Positions 17,156-29,007 of a stretch of 44,840 bases of DNA are shown here, in pieces. The notes under the pieces are model-generated. The model did not search any database. It saw only the letters and a list, made by a program, of their open reading frames with translations, and was not told the DNA's origin. Positions within the stretch are counted from its first letter, which is position 1. The number at the start of each line of letters is the position of its first letter. The translations under genes and the position numbers were made by a program. Source of the DNA: Thioalkalivibrio sp. Lineage in GTDB: Bacteria > Pseudomonadota > Gammaproteobacteria > Ectothiorhodospirales > Ectothiorhodospiraceae. Location: the NCBI GenBank assembly GCA_011389655.1, contig JAABTX010000013.1, forward strand, positions 1 through 44,840, given 5' to 3'.

Positions 17156-17941
17156 ATGGACAAGCTCAGTGCGCTGATATTCGACGTCGATGGCACCCTG
17201 GCCGATACCGAGCGCGATGGTCACCGGGTCGCCTTCAACCGCGCCTTCGAGGAGGCGGGGCTGGACTGGTTCTGGGACGAGGCCCGGTACGGCGCGCTGC
17301 TCCGCGTGACCGGCGGCAAGGAGCGGATCCGCCTCTACCTCTCCGAGGAGCGGCCGGATCTGCTTCAGGCACCGGATATCGACGAGCGCATCCGGGCGCT
17401 GCACGCGGCCAAGACGCGGCACTACCTGAGGCTGCTCGAGGCCGGTGCGATCCCGCTCCGGCCGGGGGTGCGGCGGTTGCTGCTGGAGGCGCGCACGGCG
17501 GGTCTCCGCCTTGCGATTGCCACCACCACCACGCCGGAGAACGTGACCACGCTGCTGCGCAGCACCCTCGGCACGGAGGGCCTGCAGTGGTTCGAGGTGA
17601 TCGCCGCGGGCGACATCGTTCCGGCGAAGAAGCCGGCCCCGGACATCTTTCGACTGGCCCTGTCGGAACTGGGGCTGGCGCCGAACGTCTGCCTCGCGCT
17701 GGAGGATTCCGGGAACGGGCTGCGGGCCGCGCTCGGGGCCGGTCTGCCCACGGTGGTCACCACCAGCGGCTACACCCGGGACGAGGATTTCTCCGGTGCC
17801 GTCGCGGTGCTGAATGGCTTCGGCGAACCCGGCGCCCCGGTGACCGTGCAGGCCGGGTCGCCACCCGCCGCGGGATATGTCGATCTCGCCAGCCTGGTCG
17901 CCTGGCACCGCGAAGCCCGGAGCAGGGCAGGGATCGCGTAG
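17156..17941 (+). CDS. HAD-IA phosphatase, CbbY-like
   Basis: 261 residues. HAD motifs are complete: nucleophile DVDGTLAD (Asp10, Asp12), motif II in AIATTTTPENV, motif III Lys in PAKKPAPD and motif IV EDSGNG. The cap sequence and ETER-like start of the cap resemble CbbY, which in autotrophs dephosphorylates xylulose-1,5-bisphosphate, a Rubisco inhibitor. No Rubisco genes lie in the window, so the substrate is only suggested. ATG 17156 has a clear GGAGG site five bases upstream; longer frames upstream are spurious. It stands alone, divergent from dksA and followed by REP-like repeats. Confidence 0.85.
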   Translation: MDKLSALIFDVDGTLADTERDGHRVAFNRAFEEAGLDWFWDEARYGALLRVTGGKERIRLYLSEERPDLLQAPDIDERIRALHAAKTRHYLRLLEAGAIPLRPGVRRLLLEARTAGLRLAIATTTTPENVTTLLRSTLGTEGLQWFEVIAAGDIVPAKKPAPDIFRLALSELGLAPNVCLALEDSGNGLRAALGAGLPTVVTTSGYTRDEDFSGAVAVLNGFGEPGAPVTVQAGSPPAAGYVDLASLVAWHREARSRAGIA

Positions 17942-17959
17942 AAGGCCAGCCCCCGGGTC

Positions 17960-21255
<3,296 letters not shown>

Positions 21256-21271
21256 TGGATTGAATGACGCG

Positions 21272-22849
21272 ATGACCCAGGACGTACATGCGCACCGGAT
21301 CCTGGTGCTGGACTTCGGCTCGCAGTACACCCAGCTGATCGCGCGCCGGGTGCGCGAGGCCGGGGTCTACTCGGAGATTCACCCCTGGGACATGAGCCCG
21401 GAGGCGATGCGCGCGTTCGCCCCCAGTGGCGTGATCCTCTCCGGCGGCCCCGAGTCGGTGCACATGGAGAATCCGCCGATCGCCCACCCGCTGGTCTTCG
21501 AGCTCGGTGTGCCGGTGCTCGGCATCTGCTACGGCATGCAGACCATGGCCGCGCAGCTTGGCGGCCAGGTCGAGCCCTGGGGTCACCGCGAGTTCGGCTA
21601 TGCGCAGGTCCGCGCCCGCGGCCACACCCGCCTGCTGACCGACATCGAGGACCACACCACGCCGGAGGGCCATGGCCTGCTGGACGTGTGGATGTCCCAC
21701 GGAGATCGCGTAGCGGAACTCCCGCCGGGCTTCCGGCTGATGTGCTCCACCGATTCCGCCCCGATCTCCGGCATGGCCGACGAGGAACGCGCCTTCTACG
21801 GTCTCCAGTTCCACCCGGAGGTCACGCACACCCGCCAGGGCCGGCGCATCCTCTCGCGATTCATCCACGAGATCTGCGGCTGCGAGGACCTCTGGACCCC
21901 GGGCAACATCATCGAGGACATGGCCGAGCGCGTGCGCGAGCAGGTGGGCTCCGATCACGTGATCCTCGGACTCTCCGGCGGCGTCGATTCCTCGGTGGTC
22001 GGTGCGCTGCTGCACAAGGCGATCGGCGACCAGCTGACCTGCGTCTTCGTGGACACCGGTCTGCTGCGCCTGCACGAGGGCGATCAGGTGATGGCGACCT
22101 TCGCGCGGCACATGGGGGTGAAGGTGATCCGGATTGACGCGGAGCGGCGCTTCCTGCAGGCCCTGGAAGGGGTCAGCGATCCGGAGCAGAAGCGCAAGGT
22201 CATCGGTGGGCAGTTCATCGAGGTCTTCGACGAGGAGGCCGGCAAGATCACGGATGCGCGCTGGCTCGCCCAGGGCACGATCTATCCGGACGTGATCGAG
22301 TCCGCCGGCTCCAGGACCGGCAAGGCCCACGTGATCAAGTCCCACCACAATGTCGGCGGGCTGCCCGAACACATGAACCTGGGCCTGGTCGAGCCCCTGC
22401 GCGAACTGTTCAAGGACGAGGTGCGCCGGATCGGGGTGGAGCTGGGCCTGCCCACCGAGATGGTCTACCGCCATCCCTTCCCGGGGCCGGGGCTCGGGGT
22501 GCGCATCCTCGGCGAGGTGAAGAAGGAATACGCGGACCTGCTGCGCCGCGCCGATGACATCTTCATCGAGGAACTGCGCCGGGCGGATCTCTACGACCAG
22601 GTCTCCCAGGCCTTCGCCGTCTTCCTGCCGGTGCGGTCGGTGGGCGTGATGGGGGATGGCCGCCGCTACGATTACGTGGTCGCGCTGCGTGCGGTCGAGA
22701 CCATCGACTTCATGACCGCCCGCTGGGCGCATCTACCCTACGAGTTTCTCGACCTGGTGTCGCGTCGTATCATCAATGAGATAGACGGTATATCTCGTGT
22801 AACATACGATATCTCAGGCAAGCCCCCGGCCACTATCGAGTGGGAGTAG
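21272..22849 (+). CDS. guaA: GMP synthase (glutamine-hydrolysing)
   Basis: 525 residues, the standard length. Converts XMP to GMP with ATP and glutamine. Class I amidotransferase domain with Cys86 (GICYGMQ) and the His/Glu pair in [12 protein letters not shown]-pyrophosphatase domain with the P-loop LSGGVDSS (about 234); dimerisation domain ending PPATIEWE. The last ~90 bases are AT-rich and use codons (ATA, GTA, ACA, TCA, TCT) rare elsewhere in the window, although the protein is normal. The guaA 3' end is a known integration site of genomic islands. The start, ATG 21272, has only a weak ribosome site and may depend on coupling to guaB. Confidence 0.97.
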   Translation: MTQDVHAHRILVLDFGSQYTQLIARRVREAGVYSEIHPWDMSPEAMRAFAPSGVILSGGPESVHMENPPIAHPLVFELGVPVLGICYGMQTMAAQLGGQVEPWGHREFGYAQVRARGHTRLLTDIEDHTTPEGHGLLDVWMSHGDRVAELPPGFRLMCSTDSAPISGMADEERAFYGLQFHPEVTHTRQGRRILSRFIHEICGCEDLWTPGNIIEDMAERVREQVGSDHVILGLSGGVDSSVVGALLHKAIGDQLTCVFVDTGLLRLHEGDQVMATFARHMGVKVIRIDAERRFLQALEGVSDPEQKRKVIGGQFIEVFDEEAGKITDARWLAQGTIYPDVIESAGSRTGKAHVIKSHHNVGGLPEHMNLGLVEPLRELFKDEVRRIGVELGLPTEMVYRHPFPGPGLGVRILGEVKKEYADLLRRADDIFIEELRRADLYDQVSQAFAVFLPVRSVGVMGDGRRYDYVVALRAVETIDFMTARWAHLPYEFLDLVSRRIINEIDGISRVTYDISGKPPATIEWE

Positions 22850-22906
22850 CCCGCGGGCGCCTTGCGCAGCCCCTGCTCCCGCTTGCGGACAGGGCCGCCA
22901 AGGGCC

Positions 22907-22932
22907 GGGGACCGATTGGCCAATCTGTCCCC
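22907..22932 (+). terminator. Hairpin after guaA
   Basis: GGGGAC-C-GATTGG is followed directly by CCAATC-T-GTCCCC: two 6-bp arms joined by one mismatch, with a central perfect 12-base palindrome. It lies 58 bases past guaA. No T-run follows, so termination is a guess. Confidence 0.4.
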
Positions 22933-23002
22933 GCGGGGCGCCGGGAGCGGATTTCGAACCGCCGCAGCGATCACGCCGAAGCCCGCAAATCGGGACTCCC
23001 GG

Positions 23003-23833
23003 TCAGCGGAGGTCGTATGCGGCGAAGACCTGCCCGGCCCCGTCTTTTGCGTCGGGATCGTAGTAGAGCGTACGCGGAACGAGCGACGCCGGTGGATCCA
23101 GGGCGTCGCCTTCGAGCAGCGTATCGAAGGTCTGACCGCCGAGAAGGCGGTGAAAGTGGGTCAGGTAGAGCCGGTCGAGCACACGATCCCTCAGCAGGAG
23201 GTGCAGCACCCGCGGCCCGGCCATGGAGTAGATGCGCCGGAAGCCCGCGCGCCCCAGTGCATCGATCAGCGGCCGCCCCTGCACGTCCCGTCCGGTTCCG
23301 GCCCCGAGCACCCGCACGCCGGCGGCCTCGACCGCCGTGGCCGCGTCTGCCTTGGCCTCGCTTCCGACTGCGAAATAGACCGGCCGATCAAACTCGCCGC
23401 ACCGCTCGGCGAGTGCTGCATCCAGGCTGCGGCCGAGGATCACCACCGCCGGCTGGGACGGCATGCCTCTGTCCCTGCGCCATGCATGGAGGTCGTCGAA
23501 GGCGGGATCGCAGCCGATGGGCAGTCTCTCGGCGGCCTCCCCGGCAAGGATCGCGCGCAGCAGGTTGGCACTGATGATCAGCGCGTCGGCGCGAGTCGCC
23601 AGCTCCTGGAACAGGCGCCAGTCGCGCGGGTTGGTGATTGCCGGCGGAGAGCGCAGGCGGCCCCGCCGCGGGCCTTCCACGGCGATCCGCCCATCGAGGC
23701 TGCACACGAAGTTCGTGTACACGAAGGGCCGGTCCGGATCCGGCCCCGCCATCTCCTCGGCGAGATAGAGGCCCTCGATCGACCGCTCGAGGTGGGGAGC
23801 GGGGTAGAGTCTCAGGAGCCTGCCTTCATTCAT
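23003..23833 (-). CDS. RibD C-terminal-like (dihydrofolate-reductase-fold) reductase
   Basis: 276 residues. The segment FVYTNFVCSLDGRIAVEGPRR, followed by DWRLFQELATRADALIISANLLRA, is the signature of the RibD C-terminal/pyrimidine-reductase family of NADPH-dependent reductases; the C-terminal half has the expected pattern (GGQTFDTLLEG near 245). It has no deaminase domain and is not next to other riboflavin genes, so it may not act in riboflavin synthesis. ATG 23833 is chosen; GTG 23845 is an in-frame alternative. It is convergent with guaA and divergent from sufS. Confidence 0.75.
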   Translation of the reverse strand: MNEGRLLRLYPAPHLERSIEGLYLAEEMAGPDPDRPFVYTNFVCSLDGRIAVEGPRRGRLRSPPAITNPRDWRLFQELATRADALIISANLLRAILAGEAAERLPIGCDPAFDDLHAWRRDRGMPSQPAVVILGRSLDAALAERCGEFDRPVYFAVGSEAKADAATAVEAAGVRVLGAGTGRDVQGRPLIDALGRAGFRRIYSMAGPRVLHLLLRDRVLDRLYLTHFHRLLGGQTFDTLLEGDALDPPASLVPRTLYYDPDAKDGAGQVFAAYDLR

Positions 23834-23942
23834 GTCGCTTCTCACATGTGGTCTTCAGGTACCCGGAAACCCGCTGCCTTGCGGTCCGGGTCGGTGCATT
23901 GAATTAACCTTGCTTTGCCCGGGTGCCCAAGACGCATCCCGG

Positions 23943-23970
23943 AAAACTTGACTATTGTTGGGGGTCAAAT
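23943..23970 (+). promoter_or_regulatory. IscR-like site/promoter ahead of sufS
   Basis: ACTTGACTATT at 23946-23956 matches the left half of type 1 IscR operators, and an inverted GTCAA follows at 23964-23968 (TTGAC-N11-GTCAA). TTGACT could also serve as a -35 box, but no good -10 follows. The site is about 75-100 bases upstream of sufS. Regulation by an Fe-S sensor is inferred from this half-site and the gene function. Confidence 0.4.
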
Positions 23971-24043
23971 CGAACAACGTACACCACGCGGCCGGCACGC
24001 GGACCGGAAATCGGCTTCGAAGCGGCCGGCCAGGAGGAGATCG

Positions 24044-25291
24044 ATGAGTGCTGCAGTCCTGTCCACGCCAACCGGTTCCTGGGACGTCGAGCGCGTGCGC
24101 CGGGACTTCCCGGTGCTGGGCCAGCAGGTGCACGGGCATCCACTGGCCTATCTCGACAACGCCGCCACCACGCAGAAGCCGCAGACCGTGGTCGAGGCGC
24201 TCGACCATTACTACCATCACGATAACTCGAACGTGCATCGCGGTGTACATGCGCTGGCGGAGCGGGCCACCCGCGACTTCGAGGGCGCGCGCGAGTCGGT
24301 GCGCCGGTTCATCAATGCCCGCTCGACCCGCGAGATCGTGTTCCTGCGCGGCACCACGGAGGCGATCAACCTGGTGGCGTCGAGTTTCGGCCAGGGGCTG
24401 CGGGAGGGCGACGAGGTCATCCTGACCGCGATGGAGCACCACGCGAACATCGTGCCCTGGCAGCTGCTGCGCGAGCGCACCGGTATCGTGCTGCGGGTGG
24501 TGCCGATCACGCCCTCGGGCGAGCTGGATCTGGACGCACTGCCGGGCCTTTTCGGCCCCCGCACGCGCCTGCTGGCCCTGACGCACGCCTCCAACGCTCT
24601 GGGTACGATCAATCCTGTAGAGTCCATTATTAAGGCAGCACACGAACATGAAGTCCCGGTGCTGCTCGACGGCGCGCAGGCCGTACCGCACCTGCGGGTG
24701 GACGTGCAGGCGCTGGACTGCGACTTCTACGCCTTCTCCGGGCACAAGCTCTTCGGCCCCACCGGCATCGGCGTCCTCTATGGCCGGGAGCGGCTGCTGG
24801 AGGCGATGCCGCCGTATCAGGGCGGCGGCGAAATGATCCGCACGGTCAGTTTCGAGAAGACCACCTTCGCCGGGCTGCCGCACCGGTTCGAGGCCGGTAC
24901 GCCCGACATCGCCGGCGCCATCGGCCTCGGCCGTGCGATCGAGTACCTCGAGTCGCTGGACTGGGAGGGGGCGATGGCGCACGAGGCACGTCTGCTCGAC
25001 CATGCCACCGAGCGCCTGCAGGCGGTCCCGGGGCTGCGCATCATCGGCCAGGCGCACGAAAAGGTGCCGCTGGTCTCCTTCGTGATGGACGACGTGCACC
25101 CGCACGACATGGGCACCATCCTGGACCACCGGGGGCTGGCGGTGCGTGCGGGCCACCACTGCGCGATGCCGGTGATGACCTTCTATCGGGTCCCCGCGAC
25201 CTCGCGCGCCTCGATGGCCTTCTACAACACCTTCGACGAGATCGACCGTCTCGCGGAGGCCCTGCGGTACGCCCGGGAGATGCTGGCATGA
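24044..25291 (+). CDS. sufS: Cysteine desulfurase, SufS type
   Basis: 415 residues, class V aminotransferase fold, PLP-dependent. Extracts sulfur from cysteine for Fe-S cluster assembly. The PLP lysine lies in FSGHKLFGPTG and the catalytic Cys in RAGHHCAMPVM, the group II (SufS/CsdA) loop; HASNALGTINPVESI is typical of SufS. ATG 24044 has AGGAGGAG about five bases upstream. sufU overlaps its end (ATGA), but sufB, sufC and sufD are not adjacent. A 50-base stretch around 24605-24655 is AT-rich relative to the rest of the gene. Confidence 0.95.
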   Translation: MSAAVLSTPTGSWDVERVRRDFPVLGQQVHGHPLAYLDNAATTQKPQTVVEALDHYYHHDNSNVHRGVHALAERATRDFEGARESVRRFINARSTREIVFLRGTTEAINLVASSFGQGLREGDEVILTAMEHHANIVPWQLLRERTGIVLRVVPITPSGELDLDALPGLFGPRTRLLALTHASNALGTINPVESIIKAAHEHEVPVLLDGAQAVPHLRVDVQALDCDFYAFSGHKLFGPTGIGVLYGRERLLEAMPPYQGGGEMIRTVSFEKTTFAGLPHRFEAGTPDIAGAIGLGRAIEYLESLDWEGAMAHEARLLDHATERLQAVPGLRIIGQAHEKVPLVSFVMDDVHPHDMGTILDHRGLAVRAGHHCAMPVMTFYRVPATSRASMAFYNTFDEIDRLAEALRYAREMLA

Positions 25292-25737
25292 GCGAGATGA
25301 GCGACCTCTACCAGGAGCTGATCCTGGACCACAAGCGCAACCCCCGGAACTTCCGCGACATGCCGGATGCGACCCGCGCGGTGGACGGTCACAACCCGCT
25401 CTGCGGCGACCAGCTGCGGTTGTTCGTGAAGGTCGCGGACGGGAGGGTGGAGGACGTCAGCTTCATCGGGGTCGGCTGCGCGATCTCGGTGGCCTCGGCC
25501 TCGATGCTGACCGAGGCGGTGCGGGGCAAGACCGTGGAGGAGGCCCAGCGCCTGTTCGCCGAGATGCACGACCTGCTGACCAGTGACCACCCGCACACCG
25601 ACCCGGCCGAACTCGGCAGCCTCGGCGCGCTGGCGGGCGTGCACGAATACCCGATGCGGGTGAAGTGCGCCACCCTCTCCTGGCACACCCTCGACACGGC
25701 CCTCACCGGCGACGAGGAATCCGTCACCACGGAGTGA
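25288..25737 (+). CDS. sufU: SufU-type Fe-S assembly / sulfur transfer protein
   Basis: 149 residues. NifU-N/IscU fold. Three conserved cysteines are seen: NPLCGD (about 38), GVGCAIS (about 64) and MRVKCATLSW (about 125). The longer insert between the second and third Cys is typical of SufU rather than IscU. SufU accepts sulfur from SufS through a zinc-bound Cys. Starts at ATG 25288 overlapping the sufS stop by four bases. Confidence 0.93.
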   Translation: MSEMSDLYQELILDHKRNPRNFRDMPDATRAVDGHNPLCGDQLRLFVKVADGRVEDVSFIGVGCAISVASASMLTEAVRGKTVEEAQRLFAEMHDLLTSDHPHTDPAELGSLGALAGVHEYPMRVKCATLSWHTLDTALTGDEESVTTE

Positions 25738-25902
25738 GGTCGAGGCAATCGGCGCGGAGGCCGTGCCCGGGCCGACGGGTTTGCGGGCACCGATGCGCCT
25801 GCAGGAGGCCAGCCCTCAGGCGAGATCCTCCGCTTGACGCCGGATCGCCGAGAGGATTCGTCTCCCACGGGGCCCCCGGAGGCCGACCCCGTGCGCGGGT
25901 TT

Positions 25903-27324
25903 TCAGGCGGACAGGGCCTGCGCCAGCGACTTCGGCAGGGTCTTCACGCGGCCCAGAAGCGCAGGCCGGATCTTCTGCTGGAAGAACTCCGACTCATCCA
26001 TCCCCGTGACGCCAAGCACGCCGAGGTATTCGGGGGCAAAGGGCCATGGCATGCGTTCATGCTGGCCGTGAACCCGGTCGTGGAAACGATTCGCCAGATA
26101 CAGCAGGGCAACGTTCTTGCGCACCTCGTCCGGCACGTGTTCGGGCAGCGCGAACCCCGGGTAATGCTGCAATTCGATGCTCCGGCATAGCGGTTCGGGC
26201 AGGTTCCAGGCCCGCAGCAGCTCCGCCCCCATGCCGGTGGAGTCCACCGTGGCCAGGGCCATTTCCAGGTGCGGGTTGGCCGTCTTCAGGAGCTCCAGCA
26301 CAACGCTGCCGATTTCGTGCAGCAGGGCAATGGTCGAGACCTCCGCCGGGTGGCGGATACCGGTTGCCTGGGCCGCGGCGAACGCGAGTTGCGAGGTTTC
26401 GACGGCGCGCTGATGGGTCTTCTGGAACCGGGGTGTCTCCGGCAGGCTCTTGCGCAGGCTTTCGGAGAGCACCAGTTGGTGCACGCCATCAAAGCCCAGC
26501 AGGGTGACCGCGTGGTTGATGTGAGTGATCTTGTGGCTGAGGCCATACAGCGGGGAGTTGATCGCCTTCAGCAGCGCGGCGGTCAGGGAGGGATCGGACT
26601 TGACCAGTTCGACGACTTCCGCGTTGGTACTGCGTTCGTCGAAGAGCTTGCCCAGTAGCGTGGCCGTGGATACCGGCAGGCGGGGCACCTTCTGGATGAT
26701 CTGACTGACCGTCTCGGTCTTCGACAGATCGGCGTCCGCCGTCTGGCGGGACCGGTAGAGCGCGTCCACGAGCACCCCATTCCGGGTGCCGAGGTCGTCA
26801 TTGCGCGCGGCGAGGGCATGCACGACACCGTGCGCGTGTGCCTGAACCTGCGTCAGCACGCGCAGCTTGAGGTCACCATCGAGTCCGTCATACGTTGCGC
26901 GGTCCAGCGACAGCACCGAGGCTGGCCCAGCCGCCACCGCGGAGCAGCCGGGCGTTCCCGATTCGGTGGCATCAAGCCGGCCGATCCATGTCCCCACCGG
27001 GGTCCGGGTCAGCGTCTTGCCCGTTCCGTCCCGCAGCGCGACCTCGCCCTTGACCAGCATGTGCACCATGCCGCCCGCATCCCCGGGGCCGAACAGCACC
27101 GTGCCGGGCTCAAGCACATCGACCCGGGCCAGGCGGTACAGGGTGGCCATGTCGGTGTCGCGCAATCCCTCGACCGAAGGCGCATCTTCCATGCCACCCG
27201 GAGCCGCCGCAGGCACAGGTCCTGCAGCCGGCGCGTGCGTTTCGGCAGGGCCGCGGCGGGCCTGGCGCACGGGTTCCCCGCGGACCGTGACCCCATGCGC
27301 CCGTCTCTTCAGGAAACCGAACAT
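25903..27324 (-). CDS. HDOD-domain protein with N-terminal cNMP-binding-like domain
   Basis: 473 residues. An Ala/Pro-rich linker (about 28-50) precedes a cyclic-nucleotide-binding-like beta-roll (about 60-150, with VLEPGTVLFGPGD). A HDOD domain follows (about 208-410: VPRLPVSTATLLGKLFDE and SPLYGLSHKITHINHAVTLLGFD). The HD pair is HE here (LLHEIGS), in keeping with HDOD proteins lacking phosphodiesterase activity. Likely a signalling or cell-cycle/motility regulator; the ligand is unknown. ATG 27324 has a good AGGGAGAG site upstream. Convergent with sufU. Confidence 0.85.
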   Translation of the reverse strand: MFGFLKRRAHGVTVRGEPVRQARRGPAETHAPAAGPVPAAAPGGMEDAPSVEGLRDTDMATLYRLARVDVLEPGTVLFGPGDAGGMVHMLVKGEVALRDGTGKTLTRTPVGTWIGRLDATESGTPGCSAVAAGPASVLSLDRATYDGLDGDLKLRVLTQVQAHAHGVVHALAARNDDLGTRNGVLVDALYRSRQTADADLSKTETVSQIIQKVPRLPVSTATLLGKLFDERSTNAEVVELVKSDPSLTAALLKAINSPLYGLSHKITHINHAVTLLGFDGVHQLVLSESLRKSLPETPRFQKTHQRAVETSQLAFAAAQATGIRHPAEVSTIALLHEIGSVVLELLKTANPHLEMALATVDSTGMGAELLRAWNLPEPLCRSIELQHYPGFALPEHVPDEVRKNVALLYLANRFHDRVHGQHERMPWPFAPEYLGVLGVTGMDESEFFQQKIRPALLGRVKTLPKSLAQALSA

Positions 27325-27611
27325 CGGATGCTCTCCCTCAGCGCGTTCCGTTGCCCCGAACGACGCGCGGGTGGATCATGCGCGCTCAACGAGGTCAGAC
27401 CTTGTCGTGTTACATCCGGCCGGAGGCCCCCCGGCCCAGCCACGAGCCGCAGCGATGCCCCGCCGTCATCCATCGATCGGCGCTCACCGGCAGACCCGCC
27501 CGGCTCCGCCGCATGCGGTTCCGGATCACCCCCGAGCCGAAACCGCACGAACGGCAAAAGACCGGCCCGCGGTCTATATCGGCAAGGCCGCGCAGGCCTT
27601 TAGCAGCGCGC

Positions 27612-27850
27612 GGGTCGGACCAACGCAAGCATCTGATTTTTATCCAAAAGGAGCTCGAAAACGGGCCGTTTTCGGGGCTTGAAGGGGCCATTTCGGGTGC
27701 CAAATCGGGCGCCCAGGACGGATACGGCCACGACAGCAGGGTGGGGGTGAAAGGGGGGTCGGACCAAGCCAGGTCTCTGATTTTATTATCCAAGAGAGCC
27801 TAAAACCCGGGCATTTTCGGCCTTGAGACGGGCATTCCGGGCCCCGAAGC
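27612..27850. repeat. Intergenic repeat elements with GGGTCGGACCAA heads
   Basis: Two directly repeated heads, GGGTCGGACCAA at 27612 and GGGGTCGGACCAAGCC at 27755, are each followed by an AT-rich stretch (CTGATTTTTATCC and CTGATTTTATTATCC). Hairpin-forming blocks follow (CGAAAACGG/CCGTTTTCG at 27656-27676; ATTTTCGG... near 27812). The element at 34283-34558 belongs to the same family. The flanking 27325-27611 holds no recognisable gene. Confidence 0.7.
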
Positions 27851-27982
27851 CCGGTGCGGGTCAGGGACCTGCCTCCGGGCCCGCCTGTCGAAACGCCGGA
27901 GCTGGCCGCGGGTCGCGTCCTGAACTTGAACCGGGTTGACCGGTCGGTACACACGAGGCCAAGAAGGAATCTGGATGTCGCG

Positions 27983-28735
27983 ATGTGTTCCGCTGTACTG
28001 ACTCCCGCCGATCGCGGCCCGGTCATCGTGCCGGCGATGTTCAACGAGCAATGGCAAGACGGCCTGGGCGCACGCGGCTGGAAGCTCGACGTGCCGGGTG
28101 CCGGAGCGGACGTGATCGCCGCCACCCCGTACGCCGGTGAGCGGATCCCCACCTCCGTCTTCGTGCACGATCTCGTGGATCACCACCTCTGCGGCTTTCG
28201 CCTCTCCGGCTACCTCGACGAGGCCGGAGCACTGATCCAGCTCGCGCAGCGCACGGGCTCCGACCCGATGCCCGATTTCCGGCAGATCGTCGACGAGGAC
28301 CTGCTGACCGGCGCCGTCGAGGGGCCGGACTGGAAGGATCTGCTGCCCGCTTCGCTGGCTGCGGAAATTGCGCCCGCGACCGGCGCCGAGGCGGCCATCC
28401 GGGAGCTGCGCCGCAGGCTCGGCGACGGCCTTCTTCGGGCCCTGTTCACCGCCGGGTTCGTGCGCGAGGGCTGGCGGCGACGGGACGCGGCGCGGGCCGC
28501 CTGGACCGCGCACGGGCTCGACTACGCGGCGCGTCCGCGCATTGCGCTGGCGCTGCAGGCGCTGTTCGAGTGGATGGATTCCAGGGTGCAGGATTGTGGC
28601 TGGGCACAGGCACGGGGTGACTTCTGCATTCGCAATGACGCGGTGGCCTTCGTCTTCACGGAGCCGGCCGCCGTCCGGCACACGGTCGCGGTCGAAGGCG
28701 CAGGAGATGCGCCGGATGGCCGCGCACGGACCTGA
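27983..28735 (+). CDS. Conserved-looking protein of unknown function
   Basis: 250 residues; no confident family. Striking segment at about 62-90: SVFVHDLVDHHLCGFRLSGY followed by LDEAGALIQLAQRTGSDP, with clustered His/Asp/Cys residues (H-D-x3-H-H-x-C) that could bind a metal and recall the HD-x-H pattern of Coq4-like proteins without a clear match. The rest is helical and soluble, with no signal peptide. ATG 27983 is preceded by AAGGAA about 12 bases upstream, a weak site, and a GTG at 27854 would add 43 residues reaching into the upstream repeat element. Codon use is like its neighbours, so it is probably a real gene. Confidence 0.6.
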   Translation: MCSAVLTPADRGPVIVPAMFNEQWQDGLGARGWKLDVPGAGADVIAATPYAGERIPTSVFVHDLVDHHLCGFRLSGYLDEAGALIQLAQRTGSDPMPDFRQIVDEDLLTGAVEGPDWKDLLPASLAAEIAPATGAEAAIRELRRRLGDGLLRALFTAGFVREGWRRRDAARAAWTAHGLDYAARPRIALALQALFEWMDSRVQDCGWAQARGDFCIRNDAVAFVFTEPAAVRHTVAVEGAGDAPDGRART

Positions 28736-28853
28736 CCGGGCCGCGACGGTGCCGCGCCGACGGATCCGGAGCCGAAGACGCCCGAGCAGTCCCCGAGCGA
28801 CCGGCCCGACCCGACTGCGCAGCGCCGCCCCGTTGGCTCGCGGTGGCCCATCA

Positions 28854-29007
28854 GGGAAGCGCTGAATCAGGCCAACCCGGCCTTCTCAGCGCACGCGGCG
28901 CTGCACAGACGAGTTGCGGCTGCCCCCAGAATCAACCCCCTGCGATGGCCGATTCGGGCGAGACTTCACCTGTGCCGCAGGAAGACTCCGATGAATCAGC
29001 GTTTGCC
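28854..29007. mobile_element. Possible 154-bp MITE-like remnant
   Basis: Imperfect terminal inverted repeats, GGGAAGCGCTGAATCA at 28854 and the complement of GGCAAACGCTGATTCA ending at 29007, match at 13 of 16 positions. The inner 120 bases hold no convincing gene, only a 21-codon frame. The right end coincides with the stop codon of the AsmA-like gene. Target-site duplication not evident. Confidence 0.4.

Noticed and set aside
22930-23000. tRNA-like stretch on the minus strand (GGTTCGAAATCC with 7-bp arms CCGGGAG/CTCCCGG)
   Set aside because: The arms are only 49 bases apart, about nine too few for a tRNA, the T-loop has one base too many, and no anticodon stem can be drawn.
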